From Empedobacter falsenii (GTDB taxonomy: Bacteria > Bacteroidota > Bacteroidia > Flavobacteriales > Weeksellaceae), in the NCBI RefSeq assembly GCF_013488205.1, contig NZ_CP040908.1, forward strand, positions 2,482,001-2,546,000: a DNA stretch of 64,000 bases, read 5' to 3'. A program made the translations under genes and the position numbers. The notes beneath the pieces were generated by a model. That model was given only the letters and a program-made list of their open reading frames with translations. It had not been told where the DNA came from and made no database searches. Of the stretch, positions 1-8,246 are shown one piece after another (position 1 is the stretch's first letter; every line of letters begins with the position of its first letter).

Positions 1-453
1 TGCTTTTGTGTAGTTTTCTTTGCGAACAACTAAAGCTAAAAGGGCAAACAAAGCTGGTCCGCTAAAAGATCTTGTCAATCCCAAAATGAAAAATGCAAAA
101 TAACAAATTCCTAAATAAACAGGAATTCCAATTGCTTGCCGAACTGACGGAAAATTTACAATCATCAAGACAAAAGATGCAGTCATAAAACAACCAATAC
201 TTCGTACCAAAATCATCCGTTTATCCAATTTATCAACCAATTGTCCCGCATAAAAAGCAGTTAAAAGAATTGGTAAAAACTCTGCTAAACCAATTAATCC
301 AAGAAAAATTTCTTTCTGAGTGACTTTAAAAATTTCGTAAGCAACAGATGTACTCTGAATAAATAAAGCAAATATTAAGGAAAACCTTAAAAATATGAAT
401 GGAATAAATTCTTTATTTTTCCAAACGGATGGAACTTTCTCCTCTGATGTCAT
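1..453 (-). CDS. MFS transporter (partial, N-terminal part)
   Basis: The start lies inside the window and the rest runs off its left edge. About 150 residues are visible: a short hydrophilic N-terminus, then several hydrophobic helices. The loop GQLVDKLDKRMILVR between helices 2 and 3 is the typical major-facilitator A-motif (GxxxDRxxRR-like). The fold suggests a proton-driven small-molecule exporter of the EntS/TetA-like type, but the substrate cannot be read from this piece. A weak -7-like site (TAGTTTTG on the minus strand, 500-507) lies upstream. Confidence 0.75.
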   Translation of the reverse strand, partial: MTSEEKVPSVWKNKEFIPFIFLRFSLIFALFIQSTSVAYEIFKVTQKEIFLGLIGLAEFLPILLTAFYAGQLVDKLDKRMILVRSIGCFMTASFVLMIVNFPSVRQAIGIPVYLGICYFAFFILGLTRSFSGPALFALLALVVRKENYTKA

Positions 454-499
454 TTTGTAATTTGAATTTTAAGTTTTTAAATGTACACTGATTTTATTC

Positions 500-507
500 A
501 AAACTAC
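500..507 (-). promoter_or_regulatory. Possible promoter -7 box for the MFS gene
   Basis: TAGTTTTG on the minus strand fits the Bacteroidota -7 consensus TAnnTTTG, about 47 nt before the start. No clear TTG sits at the expected upstream distance, so this is weak. Confidence 0.25.
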
Positions 508-540
508 CTTGATTTTGGATAATAAATTTGTATAAAATCA

Positions 541-577
541 AAAAAAATCTTCGCGTATTTCTACCCGAAGATTTTTG
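541..577 (-). terminator. Rho-independent terminator after ribB
   Basis: Arms AAAAATCTTCG and CGAAGATTTTT enclose a short loop. The minus strand continues into a long T run, and the hairpin sits just after the ribB stop codon. Confidence 0.7.
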
Positions 578-606
578 AAAGTTTATGATGTATTTTAGTG
601 TTTAAT

Positions 607-1269
607 TTAAGCGAATTCTAATTGTTTTTTCTCCTCTAATTGAAGACGATATTCGTAAATATCCTCAATTGTCAAAACTGTCATTTCATGTTTTTCGGCA
701 AAATCTATAATTTGAGGAACTTTCGCCATTGTACCATCAACATTTGTCAATTCGCACAAAACAGCTTCATTTCCCAAACCTGCCAATTTCACAATATCAA
801 TACTTCCTTCTGTATGTCCACGTCGCTCCATAACGCCTTTTGGACGAGCGATTAAAGGAAAAACATGTCCAGGACGATTAAGATCAGTCGGTTTTGCTTG
901 AGGATGAATTGCCGTTTTTATCGTTTGTACACGATCCGTAGCAGAAACACCAGTTGTTACACCTTCTTTTGCCTCAATCGTAACTGTAAATGCTGTATGA
1001 AAGCGCGAATTGTTATTCACAACCATCGGATTTAACTCCAACTCATTTGCTTTATCTTTCGAAATACAGAGACAAACAATTCCGCTACATTCGCGAATCA
1101 TCAAAGCCATATCTGGTGCTGTAATGGTGGAAGCAGGAAAAATGATATCACCTTCGTTTTCGCGGTTTTCATCATCAATTAATAAAATTCCTTTTCCGTT
1201 TTGTAGATCTTTAATTGCATTTGCAATTCTTTCGTTGGCTGTTGAGCCAAATTGTGTGATTGTTTTCAT
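607..1269 (-). CDS. ribB: 3,4-dihydroxy-2-butanone 4-phosphate synthase
   Basis: RibB converts ribulose 5-phosphate to 3,4-dihydroxy-2-butanone 4-phosphate and formate, one of the two inputs for riboflavin. The family signature is visible: [10 protein letters not shown] near residue 34 (metal and substrate binding), then a RPGHVFPL stretch and RRGHTEGS downstream. I chose the start at MKTITQ, since the alternative upstream start at 1335 adds a tail unlike the family. The length of about 220 residues fits stand-alone RibB without the GTP cyclohydrolase II domain. An FMN riboswitch lies in the leader, so flavin feedback is expected. Confidence 0.95.
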   Translation of the reverse strand: MKTITQFGSTANERIANAIKDLQNGKGILLIDDENRENEGDIIFPASTITAPDMALMIRECSGIVCLCISKDKANELELNPMVVNNNSRFHTAFTVTIEAKEGVTTGVSATDRVQTIKTAIHPQAKPTDLNRPGHVFPLIARPKGVMERRGHTEGSIDIVKLAGLGNEAVLCELTNVDGTMAKVPQIIDFAEKHEMTVLTIEDIYEYRLQLEEKKQLEFA

Positions 1270-1320
1270 TTGATTTTTGTTTTTATCATGAAACATCACT
1301 TCAGGGCGAAACACATTGTT

Positions 1321-1387
1321 AAGTAATAAGTTCAAAGTTGTGAGTCATGAGTTTTTACTCAGAACTTAATACTTATCACTCATGACT
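1321..1387 (-). repeat. Interleaved inverted repeats in the ribB leader
   Basis: Two inverted-repeat pairs are interleaved. AGTCATGAGT (1343-1352) pairs with 1378-1387, and a 13-nt arm (1321-1333) pairs imperfectly with 1362-1374. The element lies between the FMN aptamer and the ribB start. It could be part of the expression platform or a small dispersed palindromic repeat. Confidence 0.6.
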
Positions 1388-1403
1388 TTCAGTTGTGTTC
1401 AAT

Positions 1404-1526
1404 TTTCTTCTCTCATCCAGACTATACTGTCGGTTTTGGAGTTTCACCAAATCAGTCCCATAACAAAGTTAAAGGAGTCGCGGACTATAACCGCCGGTAA
1501 GGAATTTCGCCTTGCCCCGAAGAAAA
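1404..1526 (-). promoter_or_regulatory. FMN riboswitch (RFN element)
   Basis: On the minus strand the conserved RFN blocks appear in order: CTTCGGGGCAAGG, ACCGGCGGTTATAGTCC, GACTGATTTGGTGAAACTCC, and finally GACAGTATAGTCTGGATG. The element is 5' of ribB in the sense direction, so FMN binding should repress ribB by attenuation or by blocking translation. The mechanism is not clear, because the downstream platform contains the interleaved repeats rather than an obvious hairpin plus T run. Confidence 0.95.
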
Positions 1527-1581
1527 TTTCGTTTGTTAATACTAATTTTTTATTTGAAAAATTACCATAAACTTTCACGAA

Positions 1582-1589
1582 CAAAGTTA
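1582..1589 (-). promoter_or_regulatory. Candidate promoter -7 box for the riboswitch-ribB transcript
   Basis: TAACTTTG on the minus strand matches TAnnTTTG and sits about 55 nt before the FMN aptamer. No good -33 TTG was found. Confidence 0.4.
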
Positions 1590-1666
1590 CAAAACCAAAA
1601 TGAGTTATTTATAATGAATAAAGATAAAAGATAAACAATTTTTTACCTTTAAAATTTATTAAATTA

Positions 1667-1674
1667 TATCTTTG
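1667..1674 (+). promoter_or_regulatory. Candidate promoter -7 box for the T9SS cargo gene
   Basis: TATCTTTG matches TAnnTTTG. Transcription would begin a few bases before the ATG at 1687, giving a very short leader. This argues for the ATG at 1687 over the TTG at 1672. Confidence 0.4.
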
Positions 1675-1686
1675 AAAAAAAGATTT

Positions 1687-2460
1687 ATGAAAAAAAATTT
1701 ATTCTTTGGAGCATTATTGGCTTCTACAATTTCATTTGCACAAATTACATTAGAAAAAACTTTTTCTAAAAATGAATATGTTTCTGTTATAAATAACAAT
1801 AAGGATATTACTTATGTTTCAGCAACAAATGATAATAAACTTGTTTTATATAACTCTGATTATTCAATTATAAAAACAATTAGTGTTGATATGCCAAGTG
1901 ATTACTCTTTACATTTTTCATATGATATATATGATCGTTGGTTATCTGTCTCTAAACATATTTTCAATACAGATGATAATTATGAATTTATTGTAGAGAT
2001 AAGAAATGATAGTGATTATAAATATTTAATTATTGACGAAAACGGGAAAATTATAAAAAATTTATCTAATTCTCCTAATTATTCTTCTTACTATCCAACT
2101 GTATTTTTTGATGAAAAATCAAATAAAAATAAATTAATAATTTCACAAGTAAATAAACAAGATTATTTAGATATATATCAAGAAGTTTACTTATTACCTA
2201 CTTCGTCTTTATCAATTGAAGAAGTAAAAGAAAATTCTAAATTACAAGCTTTTCCAAATCCTGCACAATCAACATTAAATATTGTTAATCCTAAAAATGG
2301 TGCAAACAATGTAGAAATTTATGATATATCAGGACGATTGATTCTAAAAAAAGACTTTAATCCTATTGAAAATAAAATTTCTATAGATGTTCAAAATTTA
2401 TCTAATGGAAACTATATTTATAAAATAGGTAATTCTTCAGCAAAATTTTTAAAAAAATAA
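1687..2460 (+). CDS. Secreted protein with type IX secretion C-terminal sorting domain
   Basis: A Sec signal peptide (MKKNLFFGALLASTISFA) is followed by a beta-rich region of about 160 residues that I do not recognise. The last 70 residues carry the type A sorting domain of the type IX system: an FPNPAQSTLNI motif, then VEIYDISGRLI, then LSNGNYIYKI and a lysine-rich end. The protein should cross the outer membrane and be released or anchored at the surface. The ATG at 1687 is preferred to the TTG at 1672, which overlaps the -7 box. Codons are more AT-rich than in the neighbours. The molecular role is unknown. Confidence 0.85.
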   Translation: MKKNLFFGALLASTISFAQITLEKTFSKNEYVSVINNNKDITYVSATNDNKLVLYNSDYSIIKTISVDMPSDYSLHFSYDIYDRWLSVSKHIFNTDDNYEFIVEIRNDSDYKYLIIDENGKIIKNLSNSPNYSSYYPTVFFDEKSNKNKLIISQVNKQDYLDIYQEVYLLPTSSLSIEEVKENSKLQAFPNPAQSTLNIVNPKNGANNVEIYDISGRLILKKDFNPIENKISIDVQNLSNGNYIYKIGNSSAKFLKK

Positions 2461-2466
2461 ATCATT

Positions 2467-2495
2467 AAAAGCACCTTATTTAAAGGTGCTTTTTA
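2467..2495. terminator. Bidirectional terminator
   Basis: AAAAGCACCTT and AAGGTGCTTTTT form a stem between two convergent genes, with A/T tracts on both sides. Confidence 0.75.
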
Positions 2496-3119
2496 CAAAT
2501 ACCTTTCAACAATCGGTTTTATTTGATTTGCAATAAATTGATATCCTTTTTCATTTGGATGAATACCATCTTTTGAAAGATATTTTTCTTTAGTTGAATT
2601 AAAACGTGAGAAAATATCAATAAATTCTATTTGATTTTGAAGCGCTACTTCTTTTAGTTTCTGATTATATAATTCAATTTTCTGAGTTGTACGAAATTTA
2701 CGTTCAGGAACTTTTATTCCATCAACCATTTTAGAAATTGGTAAAATACTTATCACATAAATGTTAGGTGTAAATTCTTTTGCTTGAGAAATTACTTCAA
2801 AAAGATTTGATTCAAAATTAGCGAGTGAAACCAATTCTACATCATATCTTTCAGCTAAATCATTTGCGCCATAAAAAAAGAAAATTAGATTTTCATCAGG
2901 AGAAAGACGTGCTTTTGTCTCAACTTCAAATCGGTTCATTAAACCTTCTGTTGTCTCACCTCCAATTCCAAGATTAAAACAATTGACTTCATTTGCATTG
3001 TTGTTATAAAATTCTGTATGACAATAACGTTTCAAAATTTCTACATAACCTCCCAAAACCCCGTCATATTCGCCGTAAGTAATACTATCACCAAAAAATA
3101 AGCAATTTGTCATCATCAT
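2493..3119 (-). CDS. SGNH/GDSL-family esterase
   Basis: A cytoplasmic-type SGNH hydrolase of 208 residues. Block I is FFGDSITYGE with the nucleophilic Ser near residue 12. A Gly follows in LGIGGETT, the Asn in FFYGANDL, and the Asp/His pair in KDGIHPNEKG near the C-terminus. These enzymes hydrolyse ester or acyl bonds in lipids and glycans. The gene starts directly after the stop of the radical SAM gene, so it is the last member of the lipid-linked operon; this suggests a lipid or acyl substrate. The start could be any of three consecutive Met codons. Confidence 0.85.
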   Translation of the reverse strand: MMMTNCLFFGDSITYGEYDGVLGGYVEILKRYCHTEFYNNNANEVNCFNLGIGGETTEGLMNRFEVETKARLSPDENLIFFFYGANDLAERYDVELVSLANFESNLFEVISQAKEFTPNIYVISILPISKMVDGIKVPERKFRTTQKIELYNQKLKEVALQNQIEFIDIFSRFNSTKEKYLSKDGIHPNEKGYQFIANQIKPIVERYL

Positions 3120-4529
3120 CTAAAACAACACTTTATCCTCTTTTCTCAATTCTTCTAAATAAGCAGCTTTTTCGTCGCGATAAAATAAATTCATTGTTTC
3201 GAATGGAATTAATTTCAAATCTTTGTTGACGATATGTACGCAAGATTTTTTAACAGCACGAACATCAAAATCATGTGCATCCATAAAATTCATAATGATT
3301 ATTCGGAACAAATTATCGTAATCTAAATCCAATTCAGGTGCACAAACTTCTGGTAAACAACAAAGTAATTGATTTACTTTTGGTTGCACTTTATCAACAG
3401 AAATTCCTGTACTAAAAATGTCTAATAATTGTACTTTCAATTGTTCATCTTGTTCGTAGACAATTGTATTTTTCGATTCGTTATTCAACAAATCCGCAGG
3501 ATTAATATAACGTGTAAGCGGAATTACCTCATCATTCAATTTCAGCATATAACCCATCGCCAAAGCATCTGGATTGCACGGAACTGGAATAATATCATCT
3601 GAATTGAAAAGTGGATATTGATCAATAATTTCTTGACGAACTTCTGTTAATGTAATTTTTTCGTGAGCCGAATCATCTCTATTTCTTCCCGCAATTTCGA
3701 CAGGTTGAAACGTCACGCCACGCACACATTTTTGTTTAAGCGCAAAATCAATAATCTTCCCTATTTCATCAATATTTTTATCTTTTTGCAACACAACAAC
3801 CAAAGTTGTAGAAAGATTTAATTCATTCAATTTTTCTAAAGCTTTCATTCGAACATCTGTCAAATCTTTTCCTCGAAAATCTTCTAAAACTTCTTTTTTG
3901 AATGAATCAAATTGCAGATAAATTTCAAATTCAGGCGCATAAGTTGCTAATTTTTCGGCAAAACCAGGATCATTTGCAATTCTAATTCCGTTTGTATTCA
4001 ACATCAAATGTTTAATCGGTTTTGATTTTGCAATTTCCATAATCTCAAAAAATTGTGGATGAATTGTTGGTTCACCACCGCTAATTTGTACTACATCTGG
4101 TTCGCCTTCATTTTTAACAATTGTATCGAACATCGCCTCAATCTGCTCCAAACTACGATGAGAACCATAATGTGGCGACGACATGGCGTAACAAGTTGGA
4201 CATGTTAAATTGCATCGATCTGTCACTTCAACAATTGATAAACACGAATGTTGCTCGTGATCGACACACAAACCGCAATCGTACGGACAACCATATTCGA
4301 CATCCGTCCCAAAATGCAAAGGCATTTCCGAAGCTTTGTTATAATTTCTGATGTTTTTGTAATAATCGACATCAGTTGCAATTTTTGTTTTGAAGAAACC
4401 GTGATCTGGACAACGTTTTGTCATAAAAACATTTTCGTCTTCAATGATAATTTTTGCACCAACTCGTTTCAAACATTCTGGACAAAGACTTATTGTATAA
4501 TCGTAATAGGTATAATTTCTAACCGGCAT
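3120..4529 (-). CDS. Radical SAM protein, Tes/MSS-like (lipid-coupling or pterin methyltransferase family)
   Basis: The radical SAM cluster motif CNLTCPTC lies at about residues 106-113. The N-terminal part has further cysteines: C16 and C19 with C40 (CPEC and RCPDHG, rubredoxin-like), then CPYDCGLC at 81-88 and C96. This arrangement resembles the MJ0619 family, first described as a dihydropterin dimethyltransferase and later as the archaeal tetraether lipid synthase Tes, with bacterial relatives proposed to make membrane-spanning lipids. SGGEPTIHP follows the cluster. It overlaps the upstream small membrane-protein gene by 11 nt and abuts the SGNH gene. The substrate is unproven; the lipid role is inferred from family and neighbours. 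Confidence 0.8.
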   Translation of the reverse strand: MPVRNYTYYDYTISLCPECLKRVGAKIIIEDENVFMTKRCPDHGFFKTKIATDVDYYKNIRNYNKASEMPLHFGTDVEYGCPYDCGLCVDHEQHSCLSIVEVTDRCNLTCPTCYAMSSPHYGSHRSLEQIEAMFDTIVKNEGEPDVVQISGGEPTIHPQFFEIMEIAKSKPIKHLMLNTNGIRIANDPGFAEKLATYAPEFEIYLQFDSFKKEVLEDFRGKDLTDVRMKALEKLNELNLSTTLVVVLQKDKNIDEIGKIIDFALKQKCVRGVTFQPVEIAGRNRDDSAHEKITLTEVRQEIIDQYPLFNSDDIIPVPCNPDALAMGYMLKLNDEVIPLTRYINPADLLNNESKNTIVYEQDEQLKVQLLDIFSTGISVDKVQPKVNQLLCCLPEVCAPELDLDYDNLFRIIIMNFMDAHDFDVRAVKKSCVHIVNKDLKLIPFETMNLFYRDEKAAYLEELRKEDKVLF

Positions 4530-4788
4530 AGTATGAATTTGAAAACATGAAATCTTTTATAACAAAAAATAAAATAGTTGATATCAAGATGATTAAACTA
4601 ATAAATAATATAAAAAATAATACTATTAATCGTTTTCGATTAACATTTTTCTGAATTAATTTATAAATTAAAGTAATAAAACTTGAGCCTATAAAAGCTA
4701 TAAGAATTACAGCTAATACAGCAAGAAAAAAAATAAACTCTATAGTTCCTTCACTTATAAAATTTTGTAAAAAAATAACTGCTAACAT
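4519..4788 (-). CDS. Small membrane protein (89 aa), unknown
   Basis: Two long hydrophobic helices (about residues 17-45 and 53-80) are separated by a short basic loop (KLIQKNVNRKR). It has the same N-terminal pattern (AVIF) and two-helix layout as the next upstream protein, so the two may be old tandem duplicates. It lies in an operon between the Lgt-like gene and the radical SAM gene and overlaps the latter. No known domain was recognised. Confidence 0.7.
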   Translation of the reverse strand: MLAVIFLQNFISEGTIEFIFFLAVLAVILIAFIGSSFITLIYKLIQKNVNRKRLIVLFFILFISLIILISTILFFVIKDFMFSNSYYAG

Positions 4789-4798
4789 TGGCTAAGAT

Positions 4799-5032
4799 TT
4801 ACATTGAACCACAAACCATTCCCGAAATAATAAGTGTTATCAAAGCACACATTCCGAAAACCATTAAATAATATTTTGTTTCTTTTTTATGTCCAGAAAT
4901 TGAGTTAATAATTAGTGAAATTAATGTACCAACAGCACCACCAATAATCGCAATCACTAACAAAATCGCAATGATAATATAAATAAAATCACTTCCAAGA
5001 CCGCCTTCTGCAAAAATAACTGCGTAGATCAT
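4799..5032 (-). CDS. Small membrane protein (77 aa), unknown
   Basis: Two hydrophobic helices (about residues 16-44 and 54-75) are joined by a basic loop (SGHKKETKYY). The start overlaps the stop of the Lgt-like gene by 4 nt, which implies translational coupling. It resembles the next downstream small protein. The function is unknown; the context suggests a membrane partner of the lipid operon. Confidence 0.7.
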   Translation of the reverse strand: MIYAVIFAEGGLGSDFIYIIIAILLVIAIIGGAVGTLISLIINSISGHKKETKYYLMVFGMCALITLIISGMVCGSM

Positions 5033-5784
5033 TTTATGTATTTAGGTTTAGTTTGTAATAACTTAAAGATATAATAAATTATGACACAAACGCATGTTAA
5101 TTGTATAGAACTTAAACCTAAAAATAATGGATGAATTGGTTTGATAAAATCTAAACAAAAACGAAATAAAAAATAAGCCAACATAAAGATTTGAAACAAA
5201 TATCCAGAAGGATAAATATATTTTTCCTGAATAATCTTCAAAACTATCCAAAGCAAAAGAAGGTAAACAATTTCGTACAAAGCAACAGGATGACGCATCA
5301 ATCCATCGCCTAAATTCATTCCAAAAATTGAAGTTGTTTCTATTCCATACGTTTGTTCGTAAACACCTGTTAAAAAGCACCCGATTCGACCAATTATCAT
5401 CGCTAAAATTAATGGAAAAACAATCAAATCGCCTGTACTTTCTTTGTGACCAATTATTTTTTTTGTTAACTCAACACCAATTAAACCAAGGGTCAATCCT
5501 CCTACAATTGTATTACTTGTCCAGAAAAAGAGAAATTGATTTTCTGCATCCAAAAAAGCTTGAGGATTTTCTAATGTTCCAATTATTTTGGATCCCAAAA
5601 GTGCACCAACTAAAGCGCCAATAATAATACCGAAAGATTGAATTGTAGACAAACTTGATTTGTTACGTTTTCGAAGAAATGCATAATAACGCATCGCAAT
5701 AAAAATTCCGACCGATTCGAAAATAGGATGAATTAAGACTGAATGTCCAAAAATTTCGATGGAAACAGGAAAATCTATTGTCAC
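5029..5784 (-). CDS. Lgt-family (prolipoprotein diacylglyceryl transferase-like) membrane protein, divergent
   Basis: A multi-pass membrane protein of 251 residues with the Lgt layout: GRIGCFLTG near residue 132 and HPVALYE near 165. Residues important in E. coli Lgt are changed. The His of HGG is Val (IVGG), the Asn after GRIG is Cys136, the second Asn is Thr139 and the Glu is Val141, while the Arg (R133) is kept. It is therefore probably a paralogue with another substrate or a non-catalytic role, not the housekeeping Lgt. It is the first gene of the operon with the radical SAM and SGNH enzymes. Confidence 0.8.
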   Translation of the reverse strand: MTIDFPVSIEIFGHSVLIHPIFESVGIFIAMRYYAFLRKRNKSSLSTIQSFGIIIGALVGALLGSKIIGTLENPQAFLDAENQFLFFWTSNTIVGGLTLGLIGVELTKKIIGHKESTGDLIVFPLILAMIIGRIGCFLTGVYEQTYGIETTSIFGMNLGDGLMRHPVALYEIVYLLLLWIVLKIIQEKYIYPSGYLFQIFMLAYFLFRFCLDFIKPIHPLFLGLSSIQLTCVCVIIYYIFKLLQTKPKYIK

Positions 5785-5830
5785 AAATTAATTAGGTTTT
5801 GGGTAAATGTAATTGATTTTATAGAAATAT

Positions 5831-5860
5831 AAAAAAGCGATGTTAAACATCGCTTTTTTA
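5831..5860 (-). terminator. Terminator after menB
   Basis: AAAAAAGCGATGTT and AACATCGCTTTTTT form a perfect stem with a tiny loop, between the menB stop and the next operon. Confidence 0.8.
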
Positions 5861-5876
5861 TATTTCGAAAATTTTC

Positions 5877-6710
5877 TTATCTAAATTTAGAAAAATCTCT
5901 TGGACGTTTTTCTAAGAACGCATTACGACCTTCTACAGCTTCCTCTGTTCCGTATGCAAAACGTGTTGTTTCTCCAGCAAAAATTTGTTGTCCAACTAAA
6001 CCATCGTCTACTAAATTGAATGCAAACTTCAACATTTTAATTGCCGTTGGCGATTTTGTTAAAATTTCTTGTGCCCAATCAAAAGCAACTTGTTCTAACT
6101 CGTCATGTGGAACAACTAAATTCACCATTCCCATATCGTAAGCCTCTTGTGCAGAGTAATTCAATCCTAAGAAAAAGATTTCACGTGCACGTTTTTGACC
6201 AACCTGTTTAGCCAAATAAGCCGAACCGTAACCACCATCAAATGAAGCTACATCTGCATCAGTTTGTTTGAAAATTGCGTGTTCTTTAGAAGCCAATGTC
6301 ATATCACAAACCACGTGCAAAGAATGTCCTCCACCTACTGCCCAACCGTTTACCACAGCTACAACAACTTTAGTCGAAAAACGAATCAAACGCTGAACTT
6401 CTAAAATATTTAAACGTCCAACACCATCTTGTCCTTCATAACCTTTTGCACCACGAACACGTTGATCTCCTCCAGAACAGAAAGCCCAACCACCGTCTTT
6501 TGCAGATGGTCCTTCTCCTGTTAATAAAATTACACCAACTTCACGATCTTCTTCTGCTAATTGAAAAGCATCTAATAATTCGAAAACAGTTTTCGGACGA
6601 AATGCATTACGAACTTCAGGACGATTAAACGCAATACGCATAACACCATCACATTTCTTGAACGTGATATCTTCGTACTCCTTTACCGTTTGCCAATTGA
6701 TTGTTGCCAT
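5877..6710 (-). CDS. menB: 1,4-dihydroxy-2-naphthoyl-CoA synthase
   Basis: A crotonase-fold enzyme that closes the ring of o-succinylbenzoyl-CoA in menaquinone synthesis. The length of 277 residues is typical for MenB. Visible features are FNRPEVRNAFRP near residue 28, the oxyanion loop with GGDQRVRG, NGWAVGGGHSLH, the DADVASFDGGYG stretch and the C-terminal KRPRDFSKFR. It lies 80 nt downstream of menF, on the same strand. Confidence 0.95.
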   Translation of the reverse strand: MATINWQTVKEYEDITFKKCDGVMRIAFNRPEVRNAFRPKTVFELLDAFQLAEEDREVGVILLTGEGPSAKDGGWAFCSGGDQRVRGAKGYEGQDGVGRLNILEVQRLIRFSTKVVVAVVNGWAVGGGHSLHVVCDMTLASKEHAIFKQTDADVASFDGGYGSAYLAKQVGQKRAREIFFLGLNYSAQEAYDMGMVNLVVPHDELEQVAFDWAQEILTKSPTAIKMLKFAFNLVDDGLVGQQIFAGETTRFAYGTEEAVEGRNAFLEKRPRDFSKFR

Positions 6711-6790
6711 TATATATTTTGTTTTTTGATTAAAAATTTAACTTTTCGAAATTAAGGCTTTTCTATTAATTAAGAATAAAGTTAATAAAA

Positions 6791-7828
6791 CTATAGGTTA
6801 TTTTTTAGATTTGATTTCACCAACAACTCTCCTATTGTTTTTGATTTCAGTTCTGTTTCTCGCCATTCATTTTCAGGAATAGAATCAGGCATTATACCTC
6901 CTCCAACATATAAATTAACTTTATTCGAAAAGATTTTCGCACATCGAAGATTCACAAAATACTCTGATTCTGTTTTATTTTGAAAGCCCATAAAACCAGC
7001 ATAAAAAGTACGATCATATCCTTCATTTTTTAAGATAAAATCTTTTGAAAGATCTTTTGGCATTCCTCCTACAGCAGGTGTTGGATGCAAGGCTTTCAAC
7101 AAATCATATAGCTGCGATTTGTCTTTTAATTGAGCTGAAATAAATGATTTCAAATGTTCAAAAAAGCCAGCATTTACAGAAAATGGACCATCAACATCGA
7201 TGTAAGATGTATAAGGTTCTAAAGTTGACGAAATATAATCGGTTACCACTTGTTGTTCGTGATATTCTTTCTCTGTCCATTCATCTTCTTTTGCTTTTGT
7301 TCCAGCCAAAGAAACAGTTTGTATAAATTGGTTATTTTCTTTCAATAAAAGCTCCGGCGAAGCTCCAATCCAACAACCTTCTTCTGCATCAAATCGCAAA
7401 TACACATAGGCATTTGGATAATGTTGATGCAAATTTTTGAACGTTTCAACTAAATTAATATTCGTTTCTGGAAGTGAATTGATTCGACTAATTACAATTT
7501 TTTTAGTTGGTGAATCACTTTGTAATTCTTGAACTGTTTTTTGAATTAAATTAATATAATTTTCATACGAAATAGCTTCATTTTGATCAGATTCTGGTAG
7601 AGAAAGTTCGAAATTTGGTAATTCATCAATCGAAATTTCTATAACCTCATCATCATTAAATTCAATCAATTTTGTATTATCGAAACTATTACAAATAAAC
7701 TTGTTAGCCGATTCTAAACTTTTATTTTCCCACAACTCCACTTGTGTAGAATTTGGTTTTCTAAAAAGTAGAAATGGTTTTTGATTCTGGATTAATCTTT
7801 CAAGTTTATCTTGAAATTTTTTAAACAT
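6791..7828 (-). CDS. menF: Isochorismate synthase (chorismate-binding)
   Basis: It converts chorismate to isochorismate, the first committed step of menaquinone synthesis. The C-terminal two thirds have the chorismate-binding fold: GASPELLLK near residue 150, SLAGTK, then HPTPAVGGMP and the final VGGGIMPDSIPENEW with RETELKSKT. The N-terminal part is short and divergent, as often in Bacteroidota MenF. The start overlaps the upstream thioesterase stop by 8 nt. Confidence 0.9.
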   Translation of the reverse strand: MFKKFQDKLERLIQNQKPFLLFRKPNSTQVELWENKSLESANKFICNSFDNTKLIEFNDDEVIEISIDELPNFELSLPESDQNEAISYENYINLIQKTVQELQSDSPTKKIVISRINSLPETNINLVETFKNLHQHYPNAYVYLRFDAEEGCWIGASPELLLKENNQFIQTVSLAGTKAKEDEWTEKEYHEQQVVTDYISSTLEPYTSYIDVDGPFSVNAGFFEHLKSFISAQLKDKSQLYDLLKALHPTPAVGGMPKDLSKDFILKNEGYDRTFYAGFMGFQNKTESEYFVNLRCAKIFSNKVNLYVGGGIMPDSIPENEWRETELKSKTIGELLVKSNLKNNL

Positions 7829-8243
7829 GTTTTTTAGAAATAATGGCGTTTGTTAAATGTGTATAACAGATTAATTTATCGTTTTCATCTTTGATTTCAA
7901 TCTTAATCAAATGCGAAGTACGACCTTGTTTTACAACTGTTGCATGCCCAAAAATTATTCCTTCCTTTTTTGGACGAAGATGATTTGCGTCAACATGTTG
8001 ACCAACCGCCACAAAATCATCAGAATTTAGAATAACATTAGACAAAGTACTTCCCAATGTTTCTGCCAAAACGATAGAAGCGCCGCCGTGCAACAAACCA
8101 AAAGGCTGATGAACTTTAGGCGTTACAGGCATTTTTCCTGATAAAAAATCTTCTCCAACTGCCGTAAATTCTATATCTAAAGTTTCAAGTAATGTATTTT
8201 TCGACATTTCGTTGAACTTCTGTAAAATATCTTGTTCGTTCAT
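7821..8243 (-). CDS. Hotdog thioesterase, probable DHNA-CoA thioesterase
   Basis: A 140-residue PaaI/MenI-type hotdog protein with the HQPFGLLHGGASIVLAETLG block (HGG plus a catalytic Glu). Its overlap with menF and closeness to menB suggest it hydrolyses 1,4-dihydroxy-2-naphthoyl-CoA in menaquinone synthesis. That substrate is inferred from context; the fold is clear. Confidence 0.85.
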   Translation of the reverse strand: MNEQDILQKFNEMSKNTLLETLDIEFTAVGEDFLSGKMPVTPKVHQPFGLLHGGASIVLAETLGSTLSNVILNSDDFVAVGQHVDANHLRPKKEGIIFGHATVVKQGRTSHLIKIEIKDENDKLICYTHLTNAIISKKHV

Positions 8244-8246
8244 GAT

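Noticed and set aside
1382-1570. A 62-residue plus-strand frame
   Set aside because: It is the complement of the FMN riboswitch and its spacer; no signal or family is visible.
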